Positions 29,662-38,543 of a stretch of 64,000 nt of DNA are shown piece by piece (positions within the stretch are counted from its first letter, which is position 1; the number at the start of each line of letters is the position of its first letter). Location: assembly GCF_013214165.1 (NCBI RefSeq), contig NZ_JABSSM010000002.1, positions 76,584 through 140,583 of the forward strand, in the 5' to 3' direction. The notes under the pieces were generated by a model that saw nothing but the letters and a program-made list of their open reading frames with translations, was not told where the DNA came from and made no database searches. The position numbers and the translations under genes are program-made. Source of the DNA: Shewanella sp. GTDB taxonomy: Bacteria; Pseudomonadota; Gammaproteobacteria; Enterobacterales; Shewanellaceae.

Positions 29662-29729
29662 TTTCTTTTGTATACTCTAATATTAAGATATCTAGAACCA
29701 AATCATCATGATCACTTTGTGGAATAAAG

Positions 29730-30587
29730 ATGAAACATATTCACTTGCTAGCCGGACTTGCCATCTCGGCGGCCACAATGCCAGCCTTAGCAGCCGAAGA
29801 GACGACACTAAATCCGTACGCTGTCTCTATTTTGGCTGGGTTAGAATCCTATCCCGACTCTGACTCCAGCTCCATGTCACGGGGCGGCGGACTGTCATTT
29901 ATTTGGGATGACTTGCGCTATGACAATACTTATCAACTAGACACCCATTATTTCAGGGTCCGTGGTACTTACTATTACGAACTTGATTCAGAAAAATATG
30001 ATGAAGACAGATTCAGAAACTCCGCAGATCTGAGATTCAACTATCAGCGTCCTTTCGCCAGTTTCGGTGAAGCACAAGCATACCTGCTCAGTTTTCATGG
30101 CCGCTATGAGGGCCACTACAATAGTCAGCAACTGGAAGAGTTAGAACAGCTGGTTGTGGCAGGCCTAGCCCTTAACACCCGCTTCACCGACGTCAACCAC
30201 TATGATCTTGGCCTGACTTTAGGCTTAGCTTATAGCGAAGAGGAAAAAGATGATGATTGGCCCCGTGAAGAGATGGGTCATGGTGAAGATGTGCTTAATC
30301 GGGCCGGATTTGGTTACTTCTTCGAGTGGAGCAACGCCTACACATTCGCCCATAGCGGTGTTCAGCTGATAGCTAAACTCAGTCACTATGACGGCAACTG
30401 GTCCTATGATAAAGGTCAGTTCTATACCGTCGATCGCCTCACGTTTGGCGCGGTAATGCCACTTGCCAATGCAAACAACCTGCTGCATTTCACCAGCCAA
30501 TACATAAATCGTGACTATGAGTTAGATCTACTCGGTTTCAAAGACAGCTTATATCGTGTGGCAGTCGAATACATTCACTATTTTTAA
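29730..30587 (+). CDS. Exported putative outer-membrane beta-barrel protein
   Basis: A 285-aa protein of unrecognised family. A signal peptide is clear (residues 1-21, ending PALAAE). The mature part is rich in alternating aromatic and polar residues (TYYYELDSEKYDED, YLLSFHGRYEGHYN) and ends in VAVEYIHYF, with a terminal Phe as in barrel proteins inserted by the BAM complex. About 10-12 strands could be drawn. A terminator-like hairpin follows. A surface or porin-like role is an inference. Confidence 0.6.
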   Translation: MKHIHLLAGLAISAATMPALAAEETTLNPYAVSILAGLESYPDSDSSSMSRGGGLSFIWDDLRYDNTYQLDTHYFRVRGTYYYELDSEKYDEDRFRNSADLRFNYQRPFASFGEAQAYLLSFHGRYEGHYNSQQLEELEQLVVAGLALNTRFTDVNHYDLGLTLGLAYSEEEKDDDWPREEMGHGEDVLNRAGFGYFFEWSNAYTFAHSGVQLIAKLSHYDGNWSYDKGQFYTVDRLTFGAVMPLANANNLLHFTSQYINRDYELDLLGFKDSLYRVAVEYIHYF

Positions 30588-30609
30588 TCGGCAAAACATA
30601 TTGCTATAA

Positions 30610-30642
30610 ATAACCGAGGAGCCATCAGGCTCCCTGGTTATT
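30610..30642 (+). terminator. Hairpin terminator between converging genes
   Basis: AACC-GA-GGAGCC (30612-30623) pairs with GGCTCC-CT-GGTT, with a short loop and the flank TATTTCGG. It can serve the barrel gene and perhaps the convergent peroxiredoxin gene. Confidence 0.6.
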
Positions 30643-30659
30643 TCGGCCTTTAAACGCTA

Positions 30660-31136
30660 TTACAGGGCCGCTAATAGCGCTTCTGCCTTACTCACTTCGA
30701 AGGCTTTGGGCGCTTCGACATTTAGCTGAGTCACGACACCGTCCTCGATGATCATGGCATAGCGTTGTGAACGCACGCCGCCGAAACCTGCCGTGTCCAT
30801 CTCTAGACCTAGCGCCTGGGTGAAACTGGCATCGCCATCGGCCAACATCATCAACTCAGATGCATTCTGAGCTTGGCCCCAGGCTTTCATCACGAACGCA
30901 TCGTTGACAGAAACACAGGCGATAATATCGACGCCTTTAGCCTGAAACTGATCGGCTAATACCACGTATTCAGGTAGATGAGACTCAGAACACGTTGGAG
31001 TGAATGCACCGGGAACGGCAAATAACACCACTTTTTTACCAGAAAATAGCTCGGCCACATTGTGGGTCACCATGCCTTCATTAGTTAACTCACCTAATGT
31101 GATGCCTGCTGGTAACACTTGTCCTTGCTCGATCAT
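30660..31136 (-). CDS. Peroxiredoxin, Prx5-like (AhpC/TSA superfamily)
   Basis: A thiol peroxidase of 158 aa reducing hydrogen peroxide and organic peroxides. The peroxidatic Cys49 lies in PGAFTPTCSE, the Prx5 active-site signature, with Arg in GGVRSQRYAM completing the site. No fused glutaredoxin domain is present. An earlier ATG gives five extra residues, but GAGGAAA lies 8 nt before the ATG at 31136, which I take as the start. gorA elsewhere in the window could supply reduced glutathione for recycling. Confidence 0.88.
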   Translation of the reverse strand: MIEQGQVLPAGITLGELTNEGMVTHNVAELFSGKKVVLFAVPGAFTPTCSESHLPEYVVLADQFQAKGVDIIACVSVNDAFVMKAWGQAQNASELMMLADGDASFTQALGLEMDTAGFGGVRSQRYAMIIEDGVVTQLNVEAPKAFEVSKAEALLAAL

Positions 31137-31316
31137 CTTATATTTCCTCATTATATTGCCATAGTATTAGATCCGATATTAGGCTAGTTCGCCAATAACT
31201 AATATAGATTTATTTAAGAATACAGGCACATTAGCTGACAGATAAAGCTAAATTCGATGTTAAGAGATTGCACCATGTGGGATGAGAAGACTACTGAAAA
31301 TAAACTATTGACGCCC

Positions 31317-31364
31317 TAGTCGTTAGCTGATTTTCCCTCCTTCTCCAATTTTTCCACTTAAACA
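31317..31364. repeat. 48-bp direct repeat, upstream copy, flanking the transposase gene
   Basis: This segment matches 32426-32473 without gaps at 40 of 48 positions. Both copies begin TAGTC, contain TTAGCTGA and TTTCCCTCCTT, and end CTTAAACA. The two copies bracket the RAYT-like gene, so they may be the ends of the mobile unit or a target of its nuclease. Confidence 0.65.
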
Positions 31365-31404
31365 CAGAAATAGAGCCACCCAGAGTTAATTGTGTATTTT
31401 CTAT

Positions 31405-31442
31405 CCTCCTACTAAACTTTGGTTATTAGTAGAAGTAGGAGG
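31405..31442 (+). promoter_or_regulatory. Hairpin sequestering the transposase ribosome binding site
   Basis: CCTCCTACT (31405-31413) is perfectly complementary to AGTAGGAGG (31434-31442), which contains the Shine-Dalgarno sequence AGGAGG 5 nt before the ATG at 31448. A competing hairpin, CTACTAA (31409-31415) with TTAGTAG (31426-31432), would leave the AGGAGG free. The two structures exclude each other. Translational occlusion of this type is established for IS200 transposase mRNA. Confidence 0.6.
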
Positions 31443-31447
31443 TTGTT

Positions 31448-32425
31448 ATGCCCCGTCCAAGAAGAACTCAAATTAGTATTGAAGATACGCCGTGGTACCA
31501 CGCAGTCTCAAGATGTGTTCGCAAAGCCTGGCTAACAGGAGTCGATCCTAATACGGGTCAATCCTATGAACATCGACGAAATTGGGTTGAATTTCAGTTG
31601 CTTAAGTTAGGTGCGATCTTTGCTATCGACATCGCTGCTTATGCGGTGATGTCTAATCATCTTCATCTGGTGTTGAGGATAGATATTGAGTTAGCCAATA
31701 GCTGGACAGACAGAGAGGTCGTCGAGCAGTGGCATTTGTTGTTTAAAGGAACTGAGCTAACACAAAGGTTTGCAAAAGGGGAACTCGTTGAAGAGGTGAA
31801 CCTTACACTGTTAAGGCACTCAATTGCCCAGTACAGAAGTCGATTAAGCGATATATCTTGGTTTATGAGGTGTTTAAATGAACCTATCGCTCGTATGGCT
31901 AATAAAGAAGATAATTGTACCGGTCGTTTCTGGGAGGGGCGTTTCAAGTCCCAAGCACTGTTAGATGAAGCTGCGGTTTTGACCTGTATGGCTTACGTTG
32001 ATTTGAACCCTATTCGAGCCAAGATGGCACTAATCCCAGAAAAATCAGACTATACCAGCATTCAAGCGCGTATAAAGGCAGCATTGAAAGGTGAGCAACC
32101 TAAGGCGCTACTTCCCTTCATGGGCAATGAAAAACAGGATCAGCCCAAAGGGGTTAACTTTGAGTTACAAGACTACCTGCAACTAGTGGATGAAACAGGT
32201 CGAATAATCCGTGATGACAAGCGTGGGAGTATTTCTGCCAGTACGTCTAAGATACTCAACAGGTTGAATATATCACCAGGTAACTGGATAAAGATGACCT
32301 CTGACTTTGGTAAAATATTTCATGGTCCTGTTGGCACAACCCAAGAGCTTACAAATTACTGCGACCATCTACAGAAAAGACGTCGTCATTTTGCTAAGTG
32401 CTGCAAGTACTTGGAAGATGGTTGA
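31448..32425 (+). CDS. HUH (Y1) transposase, RAYT/IS200-like
   Basis: A 325-aa single-strand DNA transposase. The HUH metal-binding pair is His71/His73 in VMSNHLHLVLRI. The family-typical WFMRCLNEPIARMAN, GRFWEGRFKSQALL and YVDLNPIRAKM segments follow, the last carrying a conserved Tyr. At twice the length of minimal REP-associated transposases it has about 120 extra C-terminal residues. It lies between 48-bp direct repeats, the second starting right after its stop codon, and its ribosome binding site is buried in a hairpin. REP-like GTAGGA sequences occur elsewhere in the window, so a RAYT role is plausible. Confidence 0.85.
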   Translation: MPRPRRTQISIEDTPWYHAVSRCVRKAWLTGVDPNTGQSYEHRRNWVEFQLLKLGAIFAIDIAAYAVMSNHLHLVLRIDIELANSWTDREVVEQWHLLFKGTELTQRFAKGELVEEVNLTLLRHSIAQYRSRLSDISWFMRCLNEPIARMANKEDNCTGRFWEGRFKSQALLDEAAVLTCMAYVDLNPIRAKMALIPEKSDYTSIQARIKAALKGEQPKALLPFMGNEKQDQPKGVNFELQDYLQLVDETGRIIRDDKRGSISASTSKILNRLNISPGNWIKMTSDFGKIFHGPVGTTQELTNYCDHLQKRRRHFAKCCKYLEDG

Positions 32426-32473
32426 TAGTCATTAGCTGACTTTCCCTCCTTTACAATTATTTCTACTTAAACA
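32426..32473. repeat. 48-bp direct repeat, downstream copy, flanking the transposase gene
   Basis: The partner of 31317-31364 (40/48 identical, no gaps), starting immediately after the TGA of the transposase gene. It contains GTCA-TTAGC-TGAC, a small hairpin that is imperfect in the upstream copy. Confidence 0.65.
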
Positions 32474-32513
32474 GCTTGAGTTCACCAGCCCTGTCTGAAA
32501 ATCGATATTTTAG

Positions 32514-34142
32514 CTAGAAATCCCCAGTCCGACGATGGTAATGAACATAAGTTGCAGCCATATCGGTAATCACTGAGCTTTGTTGTACGTTGAGCTGAAA
32601 ACTCGTTATTGCAGCGTTAAATTGTTGATTTATTTTGGGTGGCTTGATAAAAGGTGGTGGGTGGCTTGATAAAAGGTGATAAAAGTTGCCAAATATAATT
32701 TGTCGATAAACATCTGTACCGTTGCCGTCAATATTTAAAGTGATATTTTGACTCAGGTCCCTATAACTCCAGTTCCCCTCAAAACTACTGGTATCATCGA
32801 AATCATCAGGGTTGATATAACTACCATAACTGGTATCAGTGAGATCATATTTCAATTTCCAATACAGCAAACCAGCACGGTCACCTATATACTGTTCTGA
32901 AAACTGATTCGGATCTAATTGTCCATTTTTATTATGAGCCTGATAAACCGCATCGGCATTAGTTAAGGCGAAGGGGAGTAGGTTTTCTAACGCATACATA
33001 AAACCAATAGTTGTTTTAGCGTTCTCTGCCAGCGTATTTGATGCCGTATAATCACCTAAGTTTACTAGTGACATACCTTGGTATTCGCCCTTCGCAACCA
33101 AGTCAATATCATTTGGGTTTTGAAACAGCTGCGCCTGAAGAATAAACAGGTTCTGATAAAAAATATCACTATTTCGCCCCGACACAACTGACCCAAGAGG
33201 TGTTTCTGTAATGTGATCGCCAACAAAGAGCCTACCTAAGTGATCTAACATAGTCTCTTGTGAGGCATCAGCAGCATTGCTACTAGCGGCCATCAAACGG
33301 TTTAGCTGCGCAATATTAAATGAGCTATCCAAACCTGCCAACATATTGCCCAAGGCAAGTGTATCAGTCAGTGGGGCAACAAAATGATTAGGCACACCCA
33401 AACTGCTATCCTCATTGAACAACGGGATCCTAGTGCCAATTTGATCAAAGTAAAAGGTGTTAGTAACTACGTTAATACCGTTTTCGGAAAAATAGTTTGA
33501 TTGCTCGTTGCCATCAGGGTAGCGACCCAAGCCCATACCATCACCAAGTAGGGCTTCAATCTGATTAAAAATTGCCTCACTGCTCGCAGTAAAACCGGCA
33601 CTATTAAAGGTTGAGGTATGTTCAATATTCCACTGCCCGCCAAATAAACGGGTAAAGGCAGAGGCCAAATGACCGCCTAAGCTGTGGCCGGTAACGGAGA
33701 TATCCATGATCCCTGCAAGTGTCCCTGTTCCCTCAATCGATGGTGCTTCCACCCAATTAACAAAATTGGTTGTCGTTGTGACCTGATATTTAATCTGAAG
33801 AGCTTGTTCGCCAATTGGGGTCGTACTGGCTAGCCACCAGTTAACCATGCTGGCAATTTGATCTTGTGCACCGCCAGTTAAAGCTAAATCACTATCTGTG
33901 AGTAAGTCTTGTATATTAAAATCAGTACCTCGCAGTGCCACATAGGTTTTACCTGAGGCCTTTTCAGTCCAGACACTGGCATCGAATCCTGTACCTGCGA
34001 TTTCGCTGGTATTGATAATTGAATCTAAATCAAGTTTGAAGTTATCAACGACATAGCTGGATAAACTAGCACCGAGTCGTTTGGTAAGATCTTTAACCAA
34101 TGTCTTTTGAGGGTCTAAATCACCCTCTTTTACTTCTTTCAC
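32514..34142 (-). pseudogene. Truncated lipase (class 3-like) gene
   Basis: The 542-codon frame encodes an alpha/beta-hydrolase with the nucleophile elbow SVTGHSLGGHLAS (about residue 153) and the segment KTYVALRGTDFNIQDLLTDS, as in large RTX-type lipases. It opens at a GTG without any signal peptide. After VYRQIIFGN, where relatives would be expected to enter calcium-binding repeats, it runs into low-complexity residues from a 22-bp tandem repeat. Both ends coincide with copies of GGGTGGCTTGATAAA in inverted orientation. I read it as a gene remnant within a small mobile or rearranged segment. It could still be expressed, because the catalytic core is intact. Confidence 0.6.
32637..32680. repeat. 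Tandem 22-bp repeat, also the left inverted repeat of the lipase segment
   Basis: Two contiguous 22-bp units (32637-32658 and 32659-32680) start GGGTGGCTTGATAAAAGGTG and differ at one base. Because 22 is not a multiple of three, the duplication shifts the minus-strand reading frame of the lipase. The first 15 bases recur inverted at 34146-34160. Confidence 0.8.
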
Positions 34143-34145
34143 AAT

Positions 34146-34160
34146 TTATCAAGCCACCCA
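34146..34160. repeat. Right 15-bp inverted repeat of the lipase segment
   Basis: TTTATCAAGCCACCC is the exact reverse complement of GGGTGGCTTGATAAA at 32637-32651, giving a 1524-bp unit between inverted ends, just outside the lipase start. Confidence 0.75.
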
Positions 34161-34550
34161 TCATAAAAATGAAGCCATTGACCACATATCAGGTCTGACA
34201 TTGTGAGTGATAAATGGCATGTAAGACGATGATTTGTTTTAATTTAAAGTATCAAGGCGATGAGTTTGATGCAATCGTGATAAGTGGACACCCATAAGAT
34301 TTTTGATACTTTAACTTCCATTAAGTTCAAATAAGTAACAATGAAGGGACGACCTTCAAACACACTTCCCAATACCAACTCAACTAAACACTAAACATAG
34401 AAAATGTACTAAGCCTTGATTCAAAGGCTAGTAAATTTTTTTTGGGGGGGGATAAATAACGCGTCAGTGACTTTCAACGTGAAGAATGTGACGCTTGGCT
34501 CAAAATCAGGCGAGGCTGTCGCCGCTAGAGCGACAAGAGCTGCCAACGAT
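34161..34550. other. Gene-free junction between the accessory patch and rsmJ
   Basis: No convincing gene. It holds a T8-G8 homopolymer (34436-34451) preceded by a weak AGCCTT/AAGGCT stem (34412-34429), and a more GC-rich segment 34460-34550 that looks formerly coding. Probably degraded sequence. Confidence 0.45.
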
Positions 34551-35327
34551 TCAGGTCGTCATCGCGGCTTTCACGTAAACATCGAAGCGGTTTTTCTTGG
34601 TAGCAATAACCATAGAGGGTTTCACCCCATCTAAGTCTTCTGCATAATCTGGACGCTTGACTACCACTCGCTTCGAGGCCAGTGCCAAAGCAGGTGCAAG
34701 TAAGCCATCGGCGTCCATGTCGGCCCCCACCAGGGATTGAAACACGCGCATCTCTTTCTTGACCAGCGCCGATTTTTCTCTATGGGGATACATGGGATCC
34801 AGATAAACCACATCGATCTCGTTACCTAGCTCGCTAACCGATTCTAGGCTAGAGCCATGAACCAAGATCATCCGCTCACGCATCCAGTCACCGATATAAG
34901 GGTCCTCGTAGGCACGACGCAAGCCATCTTCGAGCAGCGCAGCAACAACAGGGTGACGCTCCACCATAGTCACGGTGCAGCCTAGGCCTGCCAACACGAA
35001 TGCATCCCGCCCAAGACCCGCAGTGCCATCAACAACCTTAGGATTAACTCCCTGCTTCAAGCCTACGGCCTTAGCAATGGATTGACCGCGTCCACCACCA
35101 AATTTACGTCTATGGGCCACGGCGCCGCCAACGAAATCGACACTGATCCCCTTGAGTTTTGGCTCATCACGCTTGTTGAGGATCAAGGTATTATTTTCAA
35201 AAACCAGCTCAAACTCGGCATCTTTATCGAAGCTGAGGCCCCAACGCTGACAGATAGCTTCTAGCGATGGATATTGAGCATTGAAGAAAATGCCTAGAGT
35301 GGGATTGGCTTGCTTGTCTTTGATCAC
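34551..35327 (-). CDS. rsmJ: 16S rRNA (guanine1516-N2)-methyltransferase RsmJ
   Basis: Modifies G1516 of 16S rRNA in the small subunit. The 258-aa protein has the RsmJ N-terminal domain ([20 protein letters not shown]), the SAM site [16 protein letters not shown], the acidic MVERHP, and the catalytic-type motif [14 protein letters not shown]. In enterics rsmJ lies next to prlC; here prlC is about 15 kb away and rsmJ is divergent from rlmJ, with 181 bp between the starts. Confidence 0.93.
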   Translation of the reverse strand: MIKDKQANPTLGIFFNAQYPSLEAICQRWGLSFDKDAEFELVFENNTLILNKRDEPKLKGISVDFVGGAVAHRRKFGGGRGQSIAKAVGLKQGVNPKVVDGTAGLGRDAFVLAGLGCTVTMVERHPVVAALLEDGLRRAYEDPYIGDWMRERMILVHGSSLESVSELGNEIDVVYLDPMYPHREKSALVKKEMRVFQSLVGADMDADGLLAPALALASKRVVVKRPDYAEDLDGVKPSMVIATKKNRFDVYVKAAMTT

Positions 35328-35508
35328 GTTAACTCGAATGTGGACGATTATCTCTCCATTATGCCAAAAGCTCTGCCCAGTGAATACAAGAGCTTCTCTG
35401 CAAGCTGATTTACCTGCGGAGGTTAAGCCACTATAATGCGCGCAATCACTCGAATGAATCTAACCTGTCACGTCATTCACTAGGTTCAAGCTAAATTTTG
35501 GAACTCTC

Positions 35509-36351
35509 ATGCTCAGTTATCGCCACGGCTATCATGCCGGAAATTATGCCGACGTATTAAAGCACGCGCTCTTGCTACAAGTACTGAAATCACTGCATAA
35601 GAAAAATAAGCCACTGGCCTATATCGATAGCCATGCAGGTGCAGGTGGATATGCCCTCACCGATGAGTTTGCCCAAAAAACCGGAGAATACCTGGACGGT
35701 GTGGCTAAGCTTTGGGACAAGCAAGATCTACCAGAATCACTACAGCAATATATTGATGATGTTAGACACTTCAACCAAGGCAAGTCAGAATTAAGCTTCT
35801 ACCCCGGCTCGCCAGCTTTTGTCGATATGAACATGCGCCAGAAAGATCGTATGGTATTACATGAGCTACACGGCGCCGATCATGCCCTGCTTGACGAGCA
35901 ACTCGGCGCAGATAAGCAAGTGCGCGTCATCAAAGGCGATGGTTTAGCCGGGCTGATAAGTGCCGTCCCCCCCCAGGAGCGCCGCGGCGTGGTGCTGATC
36001 GATCCTAGCTATGAGATGAAGACCGACTACCAGGATGTTCCCAACGCGTTAATCAAGGCCTATAAACGGTTTTCAACTGGGGTTTTCATGCTCTGGTATC
36101 CTGTAGTCAAGCGCGCCCAGACCGAAGAGATGCTTAAGATACTCATCGGCAGTGGTATCAAACGTCAGCTTAGAATCGAACAAGCGGTGAAAGCCGACAG
36201 TGATGAGTTTGGCATGACCGCTGCGGGCCTGTGGATCATCAACCCTCCTTGGCAGCTAGATGAGACAGCCACAGAGATGCTCGACTATCTTGCTCCGCTA
36301 CTCAATCAAGGTGGTGGCAAGGTCACAGTGAAATGGGAAGTCGGCGAATAA
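35509..36351 (+). CDS. rlmJ: 23S rRNA (adenine2030-N6)-methyltransferase RlmJ
   Basis: Methylates A2030 of 23S rRNA. The 280-aa sequence begins with the family hallmark MLSYRHGYHAGNYADVLKHA, includes YIDSHAGAGGY for cofactor binding, and has the N6-adenine catalytic motif as VLIDPSYEMK (DPSY class). It ends with an intrinsic terminator. The divergent pairing with rsmJ places two rRNA methylases under one intergenic control region. Confidence 0.94.
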   Translation: MLSYRHGYHAGNYADVLKHALLLQVLKSLHKKNKPLAYIDSHAGAGGYALTDEFAQKTGEYLDGVAKLWDKQDLPESLQQYIDDVRHFNQGKSELSFYPGSPAFVDMNMRQKDRMVLHELHGADHALLDEQLGADKQVRVIKGDGLAGLISAVPPQERRGVVLIDPSYEMKTDYQDVPNALIKAYKRFSTGVFMLWYPVVKRAQTEEMLKILIGSGIKRQLRIEQAVKADSDEFGMTAAGLWIINPPWQLDETATEMLDYLAPLLNQGGGKVTVKWEVGE

Positions 36352-36380
36352 CCAGCCAACCCCAACACGTTAAAACAAAC

Positions 36381-36407
36381 AAGCCGCTATTATGCGGCTT
36401 TATTTTT
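36381..36407 (+). terminator. Intrinsic terminator of rlmJ
   Basis: AAGCCGC and GCGGCTT (36381-36400) form a 7-bp stem with a 6-nt loop, followed by TATTTTT. Confidence 0.85.
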
Positions 36408-36432
36408 AGCTGAACATAGGCACAAGATGGTA

Positions 36433-36590
36433 TTAAAACCGCTCACAGTATGTCCCTTGGTGGAAGATCATCTGCCATTCGCCAACATCTTCATTCAGTT
36501 TCCACAGCGAGCTTCTCAGTGAATAACGGACAGCATATTCATCCTGTTGCTTCATCGTGGCCCGATACCTCAGCTGAGCGAGATCATTGG
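36433..36590 (-). pseudogene. C-terminal fragment of a DUF4440/SnoaL-like gene
   Basis: On the minus strand a frame ending at a TAA (36433-36435) reads LAQLRYRATMKQQDEYAVRY, then SLRSSLWKLN and WQMIFHQGTYCERF. This matches the C-terminal half of DUF4440 (NTF2-like) proteins, where Y-S-S-W and FHQGT are typical. No start codon or N-terminal half exists; upstream it runs directly into the LysR remnant in another frame. Not functional as it stands. Confidence 0.6.
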
Positions 36591-36793
36591 ATAAACATAT
36601 CTTCACCATGTTTAGTCAGCACAGGTAACTTGGCACTGCGATCGAATAGCTCAAATCCCAGATCGACCTCAAGATTAGCAATCGCGGTACTGATCCTGGA
36701 TTGTGCCCTGCCCAGCTTTCTTGCTGCCGCCGAGAACGAACCATGGTTCACCGCAAGCACGAAGGCTTCCAGCTGATACAGAGTCCAGTTCAT
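36584..36793 (-). pseudogene. N-terminal fragment of a LysR-family regulator gene
   Basis: From the ATG at 36793 (preceded by GGGAGAG) the frame encodes a typical LysR winged helix: LYQLEAFVLAVNHGSFSAAA, RKLGRAQSRISTAIANLE, GFELFDRS. It stops after about 69 residues, where the co-inducer domain of roughly 220 residues should begin, and the DUF4440 fragment follows. A single deletion fusing two neighbouring minus-strand genes explains both. A lone DNA-binding domain might still be made. Confidence 0.75.
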
Positions 36794-36941
36794 ATTATCT
36801 CTCCCATATTCACCTCTTAGGCTCATCTAAAATTGTTTGATGCATCCGATTATCGGATACGAACTAACTTAATCAATCCGAAAATAAAGGGTAACCTAAT
36901 GCCACATCCAGATCCCACACTTTCCAATGCAGAAGTGATCT

Positions 36942-38381
36942 ATGCAGGCCAGCGAGCTCCATCCAATATCCGACTCTTCGAAACAGAACATTAACCGCAC
37001 CTTCTGGCGTTATGCTATTCCGTCGGTAGCAGCCATGCTGGTTAACGGCTTCTATCAAATTGTCGATGGCATCTTTATCGGTCAATACCTAGGTTATGAA
37101 GGCTTAGCCGGCATCAACATGGCCTGGCCAATCATCTATCTCTTTGCCGGCATTGGCCTGATGATCGGCATGGGTTCCGGTAGCCTGTTATCAATCAACC
37201 GAGGGCAACAACAAGCCTCAACCAACATAGATACTGGCAAGAACACACACGCTCAATCACTCAAGACAAACCATACTTTAGCCACTGCAACAGTCCTCAT
37301 CATAGGTTTCGGCTTGTTAGGCTCCCTGATGCTGTCTATGAGCGGAACCGGCCTGTTACTGGCACAAGGCGCAACCGGTAGCACCTTAATACTGGCCCAA
37401 GAATACCTAGATCCCTTTAGCTGGAGCGTCATTTTTACCATCCTGGCCGCGGCGATCCCGATCTTAATTCGCAACGATGAGAGCCCAAACCTAGCCACTA
37501 GCTTGATGGTGATGGGAGCGTGTCTCAATATTTTGCTGGATTATATTTTTATCGTGCAGATGAACATGGCGCTTCATGGTGCAGCAATTGCGACTGTTGC
37601 GGCCCAAATAGCCGTGGCGACTTGCGGAGTCATCTATTTCCTATCTTCTTTTACCAAGGTGAAAATCAGTAAGTTAACTCTTAAGTTTGCGAGTATGCGG
37701 TTTGATTTTAAGTTAGCCAGACAGATATTACTCTTAGGTTCATCGAGTTTTGTCATGTACCTCTACACCAGTTTCGTGTTCGCACTGCATAACCGACTCT
37801 TTATGGAGTATGGCTCACCAGTCACCGTAGGTGCTTTTGCCATTGTCGGCTACCTGATGGTGCTCTATTACTTTGTTGCCGAGGGATTAGGCGAAGGGAT
37901 GCAACCACCGGTGAGTTATTTTTTCGGTGCCAAGCAAACGGAAAACATCGAGAAGGTGCTAGTTCTAGCGACTAAGGTCACCATCACAGCGGGAATAGTC
38001 TGGTTACTCATCTTGAATCTGTTCCCGAGTAGCATCATTGGCCTCTTTAACGCGGAGGATACCAAGCTGATACAGGAGGCTACATCTGGCATACGACTAC
38101 ACTTGTTTGCCATGTTTCTCGATGGCTACCTGGTGTTAGCGATCATGTTTTTCATGGCTGTCAATCAGGGCAAGAAGGCGCTAGCTATATCTGTAGCTAA
38201 TATGTTCGTCCAGCTTCCCTTGCTCTACTTCTTGCCCCCCTGGCTCGGTGTCAAAGGCGTATGGCTCGCCATGCCTATCTCTAATGTGCTGATGTTTATC
38301 ATAGTCGCGCCTATGGTTTGGCATCATCTGAAGGCAGATAAGGAACGCGAGGTTGATCGGTTACTAGAACCTAGGAACTAG
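36942..38381 (+). CDS. MATE-family multidrug/Na+ antiporter
   Basis: A 479-aa inner-membrane pump with about 12 helices; the two MATE halves start near residues 25 and 255. The pattern AIPSVAAMLVNGFYQIVDGI then FIGQYLG is typical of the VmrA/MepA-like branch rather than DinF. It is alone on the plus strand, divergent from the LysR remnant, which may once have regulated it. The start ATG has a weak ribosome binding site, so a nearby alternative is possible. The stop codon lies within a palindrome (38364-38388). Confidence 0.88.
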   Translation: MQASELHPISDSSKQNINRTFWRYAIPSVAAMLVNGFYQIVDGIFIGQYLGYEGLAGINMAWPIIYLFAGIGLMIGMGSGSLLSINRGQQQASTNIDTGKNTHAQSLKTNHTLATATVLIIGFGLLGSLMLSMSGTGLLLAQGATGSTLILAQEYLDPFSWSVIFTILAAAIPILIRNDESPNLATSLMVMGACLNILLDYIFIVQMNMALHGAAIATVAAQIAVATCGVIYFLSSFTKVKISKLTLKFASMRFDFKLARQILLLGSSSFVMYLYTSFVFALHNRLFMEYGSPVTVGAFAIVGYLMVLYYFVAEGLGEGMQPPVSYFFGAKQTENIEKVLVLATKVTITAGIVWLLILNLFPSSIIGLFNAEDTKLIQEATSGIRLHLFAMFLDGYLVLAIMFFMAVNQGKKALAISVANMFVQLPLLYFLPPWLGVKGVWLAMPISNVLMFIIVAPMVWHHLKADKEREVDRLLEPRN

Positions 38382-38388
38382 GTTCTAG
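38364..38388. repeat. 11-bp CTAG-rich palindrome over the MATE stop codon
   Basis: CTAGAACCTAG and CTAGGTTCTAG are perfectly complementary around GAA. The MATE stop codon lies inside it. There is no T-run, so it is not a classical terminator. Confidence 0.5.
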
Positions 38389-38476
38389 GATTTACGGTAT
38401 CTTTGTAGAAGGATCCTAACTCGTTTTACCTAGGCCTGAGTTTCTGCCAGGTAGAGAGTCTGGAATCCCCTTCTTA
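38385..38476 (-). repeat. Degenerate second copy of the transglycosylase gene tail
   Basis: This 92-bp stretch parallels 38499-38583, the 3' end of the transglycosylase gene plus what follows. On the minus strand it reads AETQA-stop-VKRVRILLQRYRKS-stop against PETQV-stop-VKRVKILLQRYRKS-stop in the resident gene. It is a tandem duplication of the gene end with a 2-bp indel near its start. Confidence 0.7.
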
Positions 38477-38543
38477 GCTTGCTTTGAGTCGGATCAAACT
38501 AGGATTTACGATAACGTTGTAACAGAATTTTCACTCGTTTTAC

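Noticed and set aside
34412-34443. Plus-strand intrinsic terminator before the G8 tract
   Set aside because: The stem is only 6 bp and sits 6 nt from the T-run, with no upstream plus-strand gene. Kept only as a note on that region.
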